NCBI RefSeq assembly: GCF_000365025.1
Contig: NZ_KB823012.1
Span: 372,001 to 436,000 of the forward strand
Reading direction: 5' to 3'
DNA length: 64,000 nucleotides
Source: Robiginitomaculum antarcticum DSM 21748
GTDB taxonomy: Bacteria > Pseudomonadota > Alphaproteobacteria > Caulobacterales > Maricaulaceae
This document shows positions 1-10,077 of the stretch, piece after piece. The notes under the pieces were generated by a model. The model saw only the letters and a program-made list of their open reading frames with translations, did not search any database and was not told the origin of the DNA. How positions within the stretch are numbered: the first letter of the stretch is position 1; every line of letters starts with the position of its first letter. Position numbers and translations under genes: made by a program.

Positions 1-2181
1 AGGTCCGAAGCGTCCCAGATTGCCCGCGATTTTCTTACCGTCCTCGGGATGGTCGCCGACATGACGGGGCAGGTCGACAAGCTGTATCGCCTTTTCCAAA
101 TCAATAGACTCAACCGGCCATGTTTTCGGGATGCCTGTGTTTTTAGGTTTTGGCTCTCTGGCGATTTGCACATAAGGGCCAAAGCGGCCATTTTTGAGGA
201 AAATATCTTCGCCGGATTCGGGATGCTGACCGAGCAGCTTGTCTTCCACCGCTGCGGCTTCGGCCTCTGCGCCCTGTCCAAACGGACGGGTGAATTTACA
301 TTCGGGATAGTTGGAGCAGCCGACAAATGAGCCGAATTTGCCCAGTTTCAATGAGAGCTGTCCGTCATCACAGTTCGGGCATTTCCGCGGATCAGTGCCG
401 TCTTCTTTATCCGGAAAGACCAATGTTCGTAGTGAGTCGTTAAGCGCGTCCAGAACATGTGTGACGCGAAGTTCGCTTGTTTGCTCAATCGCGGCCGCAA
501 ATTGCGTCCAGAAATCGCGCAGCATGACTTTCCAGTCCAGATCGCCCGCTGAGACCTTATCAAGGCGCTCTTCTACGTCCGCCGTATAGTCATATTGGAC
601 ATATTTTGGGAAGAAGTTCTCAAGAAATGACGTGACCAAGCGGCCTTTATCATCCGGGGTGAAACGGCGCTTGTCCAAAACGACATAGCCGCGGTCCTGC
701 AAAACTTTCAGGATGGACGCATAGGTTGACGGACGGCCAATGCCCAGCTCTTCCATTTTTTTGACGAGGCTGGCTTCGGAGTAACGGGGCGGCGGCTGTG
801 TGAAATGCTGCTCGGGTGTGGCTTTATCGAGCGTCAGCGCATCACCGGCCGCAACGGCTGGCAAGGTGGCGTCATTTTCTTTTTCATCGGATGCGGATTT
901 GCTTTCCTCGTAAAGCGAGAGAAAGCCGTCAAATCGGATAACTGTGCCGGATGTGCGCAGGCCGACGGTTTTGGCGGCGTCCGCCATTTCAATTGTGGTG
1001 CGCTCCAATTTCGCGCTCGCCATCTGGCTGGCCATAGCGCGTTTATAGATCAGCGCGTAGAGCTTCTCCATATCGCCGGACAGCTTCAGGCTCTCCGGGG
1101 TGCGGGTAAACTCTGTCGGGCGAATAGCTTCATGCGCCTCTTGCGCGTTTTTGGCTTTGGATGTGTAAACCCTCGCCTTGGCCGGAAGATAGCTCTGTCC
1201 GTATTTTGATCCGATTTGTGTGCGACAGGCCGTAATCGCTTCGCCGACCATAGAAACGCCGTCCGTCCGCATATAGGTGATCAGGCCCGTCGTCTCACCG
1301 CCAAGATTAACGCCCTCATAAAGTTTTTGCGCGGTTTGCATCGTGCGCGTTGCGCTAAACCCCAGCTTGCGCGAGGCATCTTGCTGCAATGTTGATGTCG
1401 TGAAGGGCGCGGGCGGATTGCGTTTAAGCGGTTTAGCCTCAACGGATGTAACGGAAAAACTTTTCGCGGCATTTACCGTCGCCATTGCTGCGTCGGAATC
1501 GGCTTGACTGGAGATAGAAAATTTGTCGAGTTTGTCGCCGTTCAAGGTTGTGAGCTTGGCCGCAAATGCGCCTTTGGCGCTGCCCATCATCGCGTCGACA
1601 GTCCAGAACTCTTTCGGATCAAAGGCTTCGATCTCGGTTTCGCGCTCACAGATCAGACGGAGCGAAACGGATTGCACGCGGCCCGCACTGCGCGCGCCCG
1701 GCAGCTTGCGCCACAGCACCGGCGAAAGATTAAAACCGACAAGGTAATCGAGCGCGCGGCGCGCCAGATAGGCTTCGACCAGTTCCATGTCCAGATCGCG
1801 CGGGTTTGCAATCGCTTCGGTGACGGATTTTTTGGTGATCGCGTTAAAGACCACGCGCTGGATATCTTTACCCTTAAGCGCTTTTTTCTTAGTCAGGACT
1901 TCGAGCAAGTGCCAGCTAATGGCTTCGCCTTCTCTGTCCGGGTCGGTCGCGAGGATAAGGCGGTCAGCGCTTTTTAGCGCGGTTTCGATATCTTTGATCC
2001 GGGCGCGGGCGCGGGTGTCGATGGCCCAGCTCATGGCAAAATCGTTATCGGGGTCGACCGATCCGTTTTTCGACGGTAGATCGCGAACATGACCGAAACT
2101 GGCTAAGACCTTATAATCTTTGCCGAGATATTTCTCGATGGTTTTCGCCTTGGCCGGCGATTCAACTACAACAACGTTCAT
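1..2181 (-). CDS. topA: DNA topoisomerase I, 3' end cut by window
   Basis: Type IA topoisomerase that relaxes negative supercoils in the cytoplasm. The N-terminus (MNVVVVESPAKAKTIEKYL) is the TOPRIM start, followed by the metal-binding DPDREGE motif near residue 84. The active-site tyrosine lies in GLITYMRTDG at residue 303 (codon 1275-1273). Near position 300 the frame reads a Cys-containing topoisomerase C-terminal zinc-finger segment (SNYPECKFTRPFG). 727 codons are present; the family usually has 800-900 residues, so the remaining C-terminal part lies before base 1. The ATG at 2181 matches the conserved family start. It is the last of a minus-strand series with dprA but is separated from it by about 415 bp holding an oppositely oriented small gene. 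Confidence 0.96.
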   Translation of the reverse strand, partial: MNVVVVESPAKAKTIEKYLGKDYKVLASFGHVRDLPSKNGSVDPDNDFAMSWAIDTRARARIKDIETALKSADRLILATDPDREGEAISWHLLEVLTKKKALKGKDIQRVVFNAITKKSVTEAIANPRDLDMELVEAYLARRALDYLVGFNLSPVLWRKLPGARSAGRVQSVSLRLICERETEIEAFDPKEFWTVDAMMGSAKGAFAAKLTTLNGDKLDKFSISSQADSDAAMATVNAAKSFSVTSVEAKPLKRNPPAPFTTSTLQQDASRKLGFSATRTMQTAQKLYEGVNLGGETTGLITYMRTDGVSMVGEAITACRTQIGSKYGQSYLPAKARVYTSKAKNAQEAHEAIRPTEFTRTPESLKLSGDMEKLYALIYKRAMASQMASAKLERTTIEMADAAKTVGLRTSGTVIRFDGFLSLYEESKSASDEKENDATLPAVAAGDALTLDKATPEQHFTQPPPRYSEASLVKKMEELGIGRPSTYASILKVLQDRGYVVLDKRRFTPDDKGRLVTSFLENFFPKYVQYDYTADVEERLDKVSAGDLDWKVMLRDFWTQFAAAIEQTSELRVTHVLDALNDSLRTLVFPDKEDGTDPRKCPNCDDGQLSLKLGKFGSFVGCSNYPECKFTRPFGQGAEAEAAAVEDKLLGQHPESGEDIFLKNGRFGPYVQIAREPKPKNTGIPKTWPVESIDLEKAIQLVDLPRHVGDHPEDGKKIAGNLGRFGP

Positions 2182-2278
2182 AAACGGATTTTCCAACATT
2201 ATGGGCAGGTTGCCCTTGAAAGCGCGCCATACCTGACCGAGCGTCAATATAATGTCAACGCCAAGCGCTGGCATAAAA

Positions 2279-2319
2279 TATAAGGCAAGTATTGACTTAA
2301 ATTATAAGGCGTATATTTT
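2279..2319 (+). promoter_or_regulatory. Putative promoter with imperfect direct repeat
   Basis: An AT-rich stretch between topA and the small plus-strand gene. A TTGACT box at 2292-2297 is followed after 16 bases by TATTTT at 2314-2319. Two similar copies of TATAAGGC followed by a GTAT (2279-2293 and 2303-2317) could be an operator overlapping the promoter. This is based on resemblance to sigma-70 boxes only. Confidence 0.35.
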
Positions 2320-2406
2320 AAATAACACTATTAACGTGCATGATGCCGGACGGACTTCTGAAATAGGGAATGACCGCGCGTGTCGCCAGCCAACAAGGAC
2401 GATGTC

Positions 2407-2601
2407 ATGGTATCTAAACTCAGTGGGCAACTATCAGTCAATACGGGCGCAAAAGATACGCCGCAAAATACTCATAGCTATATTATTGATATGCTGGAAG
2501 AGCTATCGGATATGGCCAATGACAGTAAATTAGGCGCCTTGGCGCGCGTCTTGGAACTGGCGCGCGATGCCGCCAAAGAAATGTCGGCTAAGCAGGCCTA
2601 A
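2407..2601 (+). CDS. Small conserved-looking helical protein
   Basis: A 64-residue protein starting at the ATG at 2407, which has AAGGA seven bases upstream; an in-frame GTG at 2380 has a weaker site. The C-terminal half (ELSDMANDSKLGALARVLE) is predicted amphipathic helix, rich in Ala, Leu and charged residues, with no signal peptide or membrane segment. It is convergent with dprA and the stop codons overlap by four bases. Its style resembles small conserved alphaproteobacterial proteins of unknown function, but I cannot name a family. A promoter-like sequence lies about 90 bp upstream. Confidence 0.6.
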   Translation: MVSKLSGQLSVNTGAKDTPQNTHSYIIDMLEELSDMANDSKLGALARVLELARDAAKEMSAKQA

Positions 2602-3704
2602 TAGGCCAGACCCGTCCGGCCATCGGACTCGACAACGGCCTCGCCCTCGATTTCCAACTCTAACAGCGCTGCGGCCGCCAAAGGAACAGGCAGTCCCGAC
2701 ATACGAATAATGTCGTCGCGCGGGATGGGCGTGGGCGAAAGCAGGCTTTTTATAGCAATCTTGGCTTTGCTGATGTCGGCTTTGGCCGCCTGCCAGTCAA
2801 AGGGCGGCGCGCTGAACGCGTCCCCGCCTTCACGGGCCGAGATACGCGAGCGGGCGTGCAGAATATCAAGAATATCTTCCGCCGTTTCAATCAGCGCCGC
2901 GCCCTGGCGGATTAATCGGTTGCAGCCTTTCGTGCGCGGATCGAGCGGGCTCCCCGGCGCGGCCATAACTTCGCGGCCCTGCTCCAGCGCGTAGCGCGCG
3001 GTGATGAGCGTGCCGCTGCGTTCGGCAGCTTCGATCACGACGACGCCAAAGCTGAGACCCGAAATAAGACGGTTACGGCGGGGAAAATCGCGGGCCGTTG
3101 CGCGGTGACCGAACGGGCTTTCGCTGATGATCGCGCCTTGATCTTTAATCTGTGCATAAAGATCGGCGTTTTGCGCCGGATATACATTGTCGACTCCGCC
3201 GCCCAAAACAGCCACGGTTCCGGTGTCCAGCGCCGCCATATGCGCCTGTGTATCAATGCCGCGCGCCAATCCCGATATGATGCCGACATCCGCTGCGCCC
3301 AACTCGCGCGCGATTTGCCCCGCAAAGCGCAGGCCGACAGCAGAGGCATTGCGCGATCCGATTATGGCGAGGCGGTCTTCGGGGATACGCGATAAATCTC
3401 CGGCGACGCTGATAATAGGCGGGGGCGGATCCAAAGCGCGCAGAAGGTCGGGATAGTCCGGCTCGCATGAAGCGAAAATCTGCGCGCCGAAATCAGCGGT
3501 CATTTCCATCTCACGCTCAACTAAATCGACAGAGGGAATAGACAATTTGGAGGATTTTGTAATTTCCCGTAGTCGGGCCAAAGCTTCGGACGCATCACCG
3601 AAGCGCTCTAATAATCCGGCAAAAGCGACCGGCCCGATTGTGGTACTGCGCGAGAGCCGGATCCAGTCGCGCTTTTGTTCAAAAGACAGTGTCTGCGTTT
3701 TCAA
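2598..3704 (-). CDS. dprA: DNA processing protein DprA
   Basis: DprA/Smf loads RecA onto incoming single-stranded DNA during natural transformation and is widespread even in non-competent bacteria. The 368-residue protein has a helical N-terminal region (1-75), then the Rossmann-like DNA-binding core with AIIGSRNASAVG (about residue 111), ISGLARGIDTQAH, the GGGVDNVYP loop and FPRRNRLISGLS. A C-terminal winged-helix-like tail (about 300-368) follows. The start ATG overlaps the end of plsY by four bases, indicating translational coupling. Length and motif order are normal. Confidence 0.95.
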   Translation of the reverse strand: MKTQTLSFEQKRDWIRLSRSTTIGPVAFAGLLERFGDASEALARLREITKSSKLSIPSVDLVEREMEMTADFGAQIFASCEPDYPDLLRALDPPPPIISVAGDLSRIPEDRLAIIGSRNASAVGLRFAGQIARELGAADVGIISGLARGIDTQAHMAALDTGTVAVLGGGVDNVYPAQNADLYAQIKDQGAIISESPFGHRATARDFPRRNRLISGLSFGVVVIEAAERSGTLITARYALEQGREVMAAPGSPLDPRTKGCNRLIRQGAALIETAEDILDILHARSRISAREGGDAFSAPPFDWQAAKADISKAKIAIKSLLSPTPIPRDDIIRMSGLPVPLAAAALLELEIEGEAVVESDGRTGLAY

Positions 3705-4318
3705 GAGGCGGCGTCTTTCTTTGCGCCGACTTTAGGCTCCTCGCCCTTCATAATGCGCGCGATATTTTGGCGATGACGAAGAAAAATTATCACTGCCATA
3801 AAGGCTGCCATGGCGGCGACATAGGGGAGGCCCATGAAAAAGGCGATGAACGGCGCGAGCGCCGCCGCCAGTAGGGCGGAGAGCGAGGACATGCGCGAGA
3901 TAAACGCCGTGACCAGCCAGATGGCGCCTGCGATGAGGCCGACGGGCCAGGCCGCCGCTAAAAGCGCGCCGAAAAATGTCGCCACGCCTTTGCCGCCTTT
4001 AAATTTTAGCCAGACGGGGAAGCAGTGTCCGAGCAGCGCCGCGCAGGCCGCGATCAGCGCGATAAAGGGTACGAGCGGTAGAGCAATTTTAACAATGGCG
4101 AAGGCCAGCCCGGCTTTGGCGGCGTCCAGAACCAGCGTTAAAATAGCGATGTCTTTGCGTCCGGTGCGCAGCACATTGGTTGCGCCGATATTACCTGAGC
4201 CAATCTCGCGGATATCGCCTTGTCCCGCCATTTTCGCGAGTAACAAACCGAACGGGATCGAGCCAAGAAGATAGCCAAATAGCGCGGCTATAATTGCGGA
4301 TATAAATAACGTGCCCAT
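3701..4318 (-). CDS. plsY: Acyl-phosphate:glycerol-3-phosphate acyltransferase PlsY
   Basis: Inner-membrane enzyme that makes lysophosphatidic acid from acyl-phosphate and glycerol-3-phosphate, the first step of phospholipid synthesis. The 205-residue protein is almost all membrane segments and carries the PlsY motifs SGNIGATN (about residue 41) and KFKGGKGVAT (about 105). The start has GAGAG a few bases upstream. It lies 8 bp after the pyrC-like gene and overlaps dprA, so the run pyrB-pyrC'-plsY-dprA is probably one transcript. Confidence 0.95.
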   Translation of the reverse strand: MGTLFISAIIAALFGYLLGSIPFGLLLAKMAGQGDIREIGSGNIGATNVLRTGRKDIAILTLVLDAAKAGLAFAIVKIALPLVPFIALIAACAALLGHCFPVWLKFKGGKGVATFFGALLAAAWPVGLIAGAIWLVTAFISRMSSLSALLAAALAPFIAFFMGLPYVAAMAAFMAVIIFLRHRQNIARIMKGEEPKVGAKKDAAS

Positions 4319-4326
4319 AAACTCTC

Positions 4327-5592
4327 TTATGCCCCCAGACGGTCAAAAACAATATCGCCGCCGCAAACGGTCATGTCTGCGCGGCCGATAAAGCGCCGTC
4401 CTTCAAAGGGTGTGTTTTTGGCGCGGCTTGTCATGTGATCGGGATTAACGACCCATGGGGCATTAGGATCGATCAGGACAAGGTCGGCGGGGGCGCCTTC
4501 GGCCAGTTTACCGCTTGCTAGTCCCAGAAGCTCTGCCGGATTACAGGTCAGAGCGCGAAGCATCGCCATGAGGTCCAGCTCTTCATTATCAACCAGAGTG
4601 AGCCCCGCGCCGAGCAGGGTTTCCAGCCCGATCGCGCCAGCGCCCGCTTCGGTGTAAGGCCGGCGCTTTTCGCCGGCCATGCGCGGATCATGAGAGCTGA
4701 CAATGACATCAATTGTGCCGTCATTGACCGCCGCCAACAGGGCTTTGCGGTCGCTCTCTTCGCGCAGGGGCGGGTCAAGCTTGGCAAAGGTGCGGTACTC
4801 TCCGATATCCAGCTCGTTTAGCGATAAATGGTTGATCGTGACGCTGGCATAGACTTCCAGATCGCGGCGACCGGCTTGGCGTAAAACCTCCGCGCCTTCG
4901 CGCGACGACACCATATCAATCAGCAGCCGGCCGCCCGTCAGCTCGGCCAGTGCAATGTCGCGCTCGGCAATAATGCGCTCCGCTGTCGGGGGATGCCCGG
5001 GCAGGCCGAGACGCGCGCTAAAATCGCTCTCATGGGCGCATGTGCCCGCGCTCATATCCGGATCCAGCGGACGGCTGGCGATCAGAGCATTAAAAGCGCT
5101 GCTATAAGAGAGCAGCCGGCGCATAAGCCGGCTATTGGCGATGGGATTATCCCCATTTGAAAAAAACAGCGCGCCGGCATCGCCCATCAGACCGATATCG
5201 GTCATGGCTTGTCCCAGCAAGCCATGCGTCAGCGCGCCAGCGCCGTAAACATTAATGGGGGAGCCTTCCGCACCCTTGCGCAGCAAATAGTCCAGCTTGG
5301 ATGTGTCATCTAAAATGGAGCCGGTTTGCGGCATAATCACGATAGTGGTAAAACCGCCTGCAGCCGCGACATTTCCGGTCTGGTCAATACGGGTCTCAGA
5401 TGAGACCACGCGCATATCAATCAGGCCCGGCGATAGAATACGGCCGTCTGCCTCTATTTCTTGGACGTTATCGGGCGCATCAACGTCGCCGAATTGCGAA
5501 ATTTTGCCATATTGGACGAGCAGGTCGCCCATATCGTCATAGCCGCTGGCGGGGTCAATCAGGCGGGCATTTCTAAATACAAGATCAGACAT
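4327..5592 (-). CDS. Dihydroorotase homologue lacking the zinc site (PyrC')
   Basis: A 421-residue amidohydrolase-fold protein of the dihydroorotase family, encoded directly after pyrB with an 8-bp overlap; the MSDLVFRN start at 5592 is preferred over an upstream in-frame codon. The family landmarks [13 protein letters not shown] and IGLETLL are present. The first metal motif His-x-His is Arg61-Val-Val63 (DMRVV), and the usual T-D-H-A-P-H segment reads S-S-H-D-P-R near residue 299, so metal ligands and the catalytic Asp are missing. By analogy with PyrC' of pseudomonads it is probably a structural partner of aspartate transcarbamoylase, with a true dihydroorotase elsewhere. Annotation as an active enzyme would be unsafe. 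Confidence 0.88.
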   Translation of the reverse strand: MSDLVFRNARLIDPASGYDDMGDLLVQYGKISQFGDVDAPDNVQEIEADGRILSPGLIDMRVVSSETRIDQTGNVAAAGGFTTIVIMPQTGSILDDTSKLDYLLRKGAEGSPINVYGAGALTHGLLGQAMTDIGLMGDAGALFFSNGDNPIANSRLMRRLLSYSSAFNALIASRPLDPDMSAGTCAHESDFSARLGLPGHPPTAERIIAERDIALAELTGGRLLIDMVSSREGAEVLRQAGRRDLEVYASVTINHLSLNELDIGEYRTFAKLDPPLREESDRKALLAAVNDGTIDVIVSSHDPRMAGEKRRPYTEAGAGAIGLETLLGAGLTLVDNEELDLMAMLRALTCNPAELLGLASGKLAEGAPADLVLIDPNAPWVVNPDHMTSRAKNTPFEGRRFIGRADMTVCGGDIVFDRLGA

Positions 5593-6553
5593 GGGCCGCC
5601 TCGCCGTTTTGACGCGCCGCATAAAGCGCGTCGATAATCGCCATGCGCATGGCGACCCCGGTTTCGACCTGTTTCGTAATCAGCGAAATATCAGGGTCAT
5701 CGGCGACATCGCTGCTGATTTCCACGCCGCGGTTCATCGGGCCGGGATGCATGACCAGCGCGCCGGGCGAGGCCAGATCCAGTTTGGCGCGGTCAAGGCC
5801 GTAAAAATGAAAATATTCGCGCTTGGAGGGCACTAATGCGCCTTGCATCCGTTCGAGTTGCAGGCGCAGCATCATGACCACGTCACAGCCGCGCAGGCCC
5901 TCGCTCATATCGTGAAACACTTCCGCGCCCCAGCGGTCAGCATCGGCGGGCAGTAATGTCGGCGGCCCGATCAAGCGCACTTCCGCGCCCAGCAGCCCCA
6001 TTAAAATGATATTAGAGCGTGCCACGCGGCTGTGCAGAATATCGCCGCAAATCGCGATGCGCAGCCCGCTAATATCGCCGAGCGTGCGTTTTAAGGTGAG
6101 CGCGTCGAGAAAAGCCTGGGTCGGATGTTCATGCACGCCGTCGCCGGCATTAATCACGCTGCACGAGACTTTTTGCGACAACAAGGCGGGCGCGCCGGAG
6201 GCATTGTGGCGGACAACCAACACATCAGGGCGCATAGCGTTGAGCGTGGCGGCGGTATCAAGCAAAGTTTCGCCTTTGGCCACACTGCTGCTGCCCACAG
6301 CCATATTGACGACATCCGCGCCAAGACGCTTGGCCGCAACCTCGAAACTGTTTTGCGTGCGGGTCGAGTTTTCAAAAAATAGATTGACCAAAAGCGCGCC
6401 TTTAAGATGATCACAGCGCTGCGCCTGGGGCGCGCAATAATGCAGGCCCAGCTCCAGCAGGGTATCAATCTCAACACGGTTAAAATCGGAAATAGAGAGG
6501 CAGTGCCTCTTGGCGAAGACATATCCGTCAGGATGAGTAATCCGGGATGTCAT
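5585..6553 (-). CDS. pyrB: Aspartate carbamoyltransferase catalytic subunit
   Basis: Catalyses carbamoyl phosphate + aspartate to carbamoyl-aspartate in pyrimidine synthesis. The 322-residue protein has the carbamoyl-phosphate loop [11 protein letters not shown] (Ser63-Thr66), [10 protein letters not shown] (about 142), RVARSN, and the aspartate-side [11 protein letters not shown] near residue 265. A GAGGG site lies four bases before the ATG. It heads the pyrB-pyrC'-plsY-dprA series, and the overlapping pyrC' fits a PyrB-PyrC' dodecamer-type complex. Confidence 0.96.
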   Translation of the reverse strand: MTSRITHPDGYVFAKRHCLSISDFNRVEIDTLLELGLHYCAPQAQRCDHLKGALLVNLFFENSTRTQNSFEVAAKRLGADVVNMAVGSSSVAKGETLLDTAATLNAMRPDVLVVRHNASGAPALLSQKVSCSVINAGDGVHEHPTQAFLDALTLKRTLGDISGLRIAICGDILHSRVARSNIILMGLLGAEVRLIGPPTLLPADADRWGAEVFHDMSEGLRGCDVVMMLRLQLERMQGALVPSKREYFHFYGLDRAKLDLASPGALVMHPGPMNRGVEISSDVADDPDISLITKQVETGVAMRMAIIDALYAARQNGEAAHV

Positions 6554-6634
6554 AAACCCTCTTCGTTATTTTCGCCGCTTTACGGGAGGATAGAGAGAGA
6601 GTCAAAGCTTGCAAAGTAAAAAGGTCTAAAATGA

Positions 6635-6668
6635 AAAAAGCGCAGCGAAATAATTCACTGCGCTTTTT
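6635..6668 (-). terminator. Rho-independent terminator after the M16 peptidase gene
   Basis: A perfect 11-bp stem: AAAAAGCGCAG at 6635-6645 pairs with CTGCGCTTTTT at 6658-6668, with a 12-base loop. It lies 29 bp beyond the stop of the M16 peptidase gene and upstream of pyrB, and each strand ends in a T run. It should stop transcription from the peptidase gene into pyrB. Confidence 0.85.
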
Positions 6669-6696
6669 ACTGTTTAATTACTTAATTTCGACCCGC

Positions 6697-9534
6697 TTAT
6701 TCAACTACATTTCCGTCCGTGTCCCAATATTCGATATCGGCGATGCCGAGCGCCTTGAGCGGGGCTTCGATCTCTGTGCGGTCACCGACAATAATCCAAA
6801 TGACGCTATCGGGCTTGATCGTCTCTGTCGCTGTCTGGCGCAGGCCTTCAGGCGTCAGGGCGTTATAGCGCTGTTGCGTTGTGGTGGCGTAATCATAGGC
6901 GCGGCCATAGCGGGCCGAGCTGCGGATCGAGCCAAGCACGGAGCCTGCCGTTTCAAACTGTCCGGGCAGAGAACGGATATTATTATCTCTGACCTTTTGA
7001 AGCTCGTCAGCGGTGATCGGACGGTTGCCTAGATAATCACGCACTTCACGGCGCAGCTCCATCAGGGACTCGCCGGTCTTGTCCGTTTGGACGGGCGCAT
7101 AGATCAGCCATGGACGCTGTCCTTTGGCATTTTGCATGAAGGTGTAGGCCCCATAGGCCCAGCCCTTATCCTCACGCAAATTCATGTTGACGCGGGCCGT
7201 AAAGGCCCCGCCCAGCGCTTCATTCATGGCATCAATATCGGTGGCATTAGGCGCGCCCGTCGAGCTGATTAAATGACCGCCTAAAATCAGCGATTGCGGC
7301 GAGCCTTCCTTGTCGACGATAATTACGCGCTCGCCGGGTCTGATCCCGACCTGCGCCACATTGCGCTCCGGAATGGCCGTGTCCGGCGCGCTCCAGTTTC
7401 CGAATTCAGCTTCAAGTTTCGGCTTCAGCGTCGCTTGGTCAATATCGCCGACCACGAATAATGTAGCATTATCCGGGCGGATAAAATCACGGTGATAAGC
7501 CTGCAAATCCGCGCGGGTCATGGCGTTGGTCGTCTCTGCTGTACCCGAGCCGGTAAAGGGCACGCCATAAGCATGATCTTTGCCGTACATGGCGGGCGGA
7601 AGAAGGCGCAAAGCGGTCTGGATCGGATTGACTTTTTCATTGTCAATTCCGGCAATACGCTGCTTGCGGAAGCGTTCAATTTCTTCGTCGCTAAAGGCGG
7701 GATTGCGGATAATATCAGCGTAGATATCCAGCCCCTCATCCAGCTTATCGGTCAGCACATTCAGGGTCACGGAGGTGTTGTCCAGTCCTGCGCCCGTGCC
7801 GATATTAGCCGCAATCGCGCTGGTTTGCTCGCTAATATCCAGCGCGCTGCGCGTGGTTGTGCCATTATACATCATGTCCGAGGCAAAACTGGCCGCGCCA
7901 AGTTTATCGCGGCTGTCCGCAGCGTATCCACCGTCAAATTCCATCGCCATTTGGACAACCGGAACGGCGTCACGCGTGGCGAGAACCACCTTAATGCCGT
8001 TGGACAGAGTAAATTCACTGACGGCCGGGAAAGACAGATCCGGCACGCCGCCCATATCGGGCAGGGCGGATCGGTCAGCGCCGGTTTCGGCGGATGTCTT
8101 CTCGCCAAAGGGCAGGATAGTGAGTTTATAGGCTCCGTCTGAAAGCCATTTATTGGCCGTCATGCGCACCAGATTGCCGTCGGCGGCATTGACCCGTCCG
8201 AGCTGTTTCTTCCAAAAGCCCGGATCGCCTGCATATAGCGCGCCTTCGGCCAGTGTAGAGGCTTTGCCGCTAAAGCCGCCGATCTGCTCCAACCCGCGGA
8301 TATAGGTGGCGTTAACGCCCGTTTTCTTGGCTGCGAGTAAATCCGCAGGCGGGCCGTCGCGCAGAAAATCGCTCATAATGCGGTCAATTATTGCGTCGAC
8401 TTGGGCGGGGTCGGCATCTTTTTTCAGCTTCACATTAATGGTGAAAATCGACGCCAGATTATGCTCTTCCACATAGACGCTGACATCTGTCGCCAGTTCT
8501 TTGTCATAGACCAGCTCTTTATAGAGCAGCGAGGTTTTGCCGGAGCCCAGCACCTGCGCGGCCAGATAGAGCACCGCAGCGTCTTGGTCGAGGCGTCCCG
8601 GCACGGCCCAATAGCGGTCAAGGCGGGCTTGGGGAACGCGGTCATACATGACTTCGGTCACGGTCTCCGTGCGGTCCGGCACCCATGTCTTTTTCTGATA
8701 TAACGGATCGCCAACGGGGGCGTCGCCGAAATATTTTTCCATGAGCGGGCGGGCCTCTGCGGCATTAATATCTCCGGCCAAAACGACAACGGTGTTGGAC
8801 GCGCCATAATAAGACTTAAACCACTCAGTCACATCTTCGACGGAGGCGGCGTTGAGATCATCCATGGAGCCGATCGTAGACCAACGGTAAGGATGGCCTT
8901 GGGGGAACAGGCCTTCAAGCACGCGGTATTCAACAAGTCCGTAAGGGCTGTTATCGCCTTGGCGTTTTTCATTTTGAACGACGCCGCGCTGCTTATCCAG
9001 ATTGTCCTGCGTAATTGCGCCTTCGAAATGGGTCATGCGGTCTGATTCCATCCACAGCGCCATATCGAGCGCGGGGGTCGGAACCGTCTGAAAATAATTG
9101 GTACGGTCAAACCATGTCGTGCCGTTCATTCCGGTCGCGCCGGCCTTCTCAAACGGGCCGAAATATTCGTCATTATAGTTCTCGGAGCCGTTAAACATTA
9201 AATGCTCAAACAAATGGGCAAAGCCTGTTTTGCCGGGCCGTTCATCTTTGGAGCCGACATTATACCAAACGGAAACGGCGACGGTTGGCGTCTTGCGATC
9301 TTCGTGGACGACCACGCGCAGGCCGTTATCCAGCGTGAATGTCTCATAGGGAATGTCGATATCCGGCGCGGCGCGCATGGCGTCTTCATCGCTGATTTTC
9401 GAAACGTTCATTGTCGTTTGGACTGCCGCTTTGGAAGACTTCGGCGCTGTTGACGCCGCATCATCAGTCGTGTTGCCGCATCCGGCCAGCGCGAGCGCCA
9501 TAGCCACAGTTGTCAATAAAGTCAGGCGTTTCAT
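6697..9534 (-). CDS. M16 family zinc metallopeptidase lipoprotein
   Basis: A 945-residue two-module insulinase/pitrilysin-type protease. The signal peptide ends in a lipobox (LALAGCGN, Cys about residue 19), so it is probably anchored to a periplasm-facing membrane. The N-terminal module has the inverted zinc motif HLFEH near residue 106 and the distal Glu in VVQNEKRQG; YWAVPGR and the linker follow. The second module (about 500-945) has no HxxEH and is presumably the substrate-clamping half. The start has AAGGGGGA just upstream. It is a single-gene unit with its own terminator. The natural substrate is not evident. Confidence 0.93.
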   Translation of the reverse strand: MKRLTLLTTVAMALALAGCGNTTDDAASTAPKSSKAAVQTTMNVSKISDEDAMRAAPDIDIPYETFTLDNGLRVVVHEDRKTPTVAVSVWYNVGSKDERPGKTGFAHLFEHLMFNGSENYNDEYFGPFEKAGATGMNGTTWFDRTNYFQTVPTPALDMALWMESDRMTHFEGAITQDNLDKQRGVVQNEKRQGDNSPYGLVEYRVLEGLFPQGHPYRWSTIGSMDDLNAASVEDVTEWFKSYYGASNTVVVLAGDINAAEARPLMEKYFGDAPVGDPLYQKKTWVPDRTETVTEVMYDRVPQARLDRYWAVPGRLDQDAAVLYLAAQVLGSGKTSLLYKELVYDKELATDVSVYVEEHNLASIFTINVKLKKDADPAQVDAIIDRIMSDFLRDGPPADLLAAKKTGVNATYIRGLEQIGGFSGKASTLAEGALYAGDPGFWKKQLGRVNAADGNLVRMTANKWLSDGAYKLTILPFGEKTSAETGADRSALPDMGGVPDLSFPAVSEFTLSNGIKVVLATRDAVPVVQMAMEFDGGYAADSRDKLGAASFASDMMYNGTTTRSALDISEQTSAIAANIGTGAGLDNTSVTLNVLTDKLDEGLDIYADIIRNPAFSDEEIERFRKQRIAGIDNEKVNPIQTALRLLPPAMYGKDHAYGVPFTGSGTAETTNAMTRADLQAYHRDFIRPDNATLFVVGDIDQATLKPKLEAEFGNWSAPDTAIPERNVAQVGIRPGERVIIVDKEGSPQSLILGGHLISSTGAPNATDIDAMNEALGGAFTARVNMNLREDKGWAYGAYTFMQNAKGQRPWLIYAPVQTDKTGESLMELRREVRDYLGNRPITADELQKVRDNNIRSLPGQFETAGSVLGSIRSSARYGRAYDYATTTQQRYNALTPEGLRQTATETIKPDSVIWIIVGDRTEIEAPLKALGIADIEYWDTDGNVVE

Positions 9535-9615
9535 AGTTTCCCCCTTGGATTGTTTTTTAATGATTTAGCAAGCGCAGGAGGAGCCGCAAAGTTAAATAAA
9601 AGTTAATTCAATGCA

Positions 9616-10068
9616 TTATCGCCGCAGGCGGTCTAGCACGCCTTGCAAAATATAACTGGCCGCCAGCTTATCGACGGCCTGTGCGCGCTTGGCGCGGCTA
9701 ATATCGCTTTCAATCATGGTGCGGGTGACGGCAGCGGTCGACAGGCGTTCATCCCAAAACATATAGGGCACGTCACGCACCCCCATCAAATTCGTGGCAA
9801 AGTCGCGGGTGGACTGCACGCGCGGGCCGGAGCTGCCATCCATGTTGAGCGGCAGGCCGATCACCAGCGCGCAGCACTCTCTCTCGGCATATACCTCAAA
9901 CAGGCGCGTGGCATCGGGGGTGAATTTTTTGCGCTTGATGGTCTCCAGCGGAGTGGAAATCAGGCGCGTGCGGTCGCTGATCGCAATACCAATCGTCTTC
10001 GTGCCCGGATCGAGCCCCATGATCGGCCCGCTTAACGCCGCAAGCGTGTCTATATCGATGAGAGCCAT
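9616..10068 (-). CDS. ruvX: Pre-16S rRNA nuclease / Holliday junction resolvase-like RuvX
   Basis: A 150-residue RNase H-fold protein of the YqgF family, implicated in 5'-end processing of 16S rRNA. It shows GLDPGTKTIGIAISD at residues 18-32 (first acidic active-site residue), LVIGLPLNMDGSSGPR near 75 and DERLSTAAV near 107. It follows the small membrane-protein gene by 9 bp and is the last gene of a minus-strand series with the two acyltransferases. Confidence 0.93.
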   Translation of the reverse strand: MALIDIDTLAALSGPIMGLDPGTKTIGIAISDRTRLISTPLETIKRKKFTPDATRLFEVYAERECCALVIGLPLNMDGSSGPRVQSTRDFATNLMGVRDVPYMFWDERLSTAAVTRTMIESDISRAKRAQAVDKLAASYILQGVLDRLRR

Positions 10069-10077
10069 AACCGTCTT

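Noticed and set aside
49-2092. Several plus-strand open frames opposite topA
   Set aside because: They are mirror frames of the conserved topA sequence and show no motifs or ribosome-binding sites.
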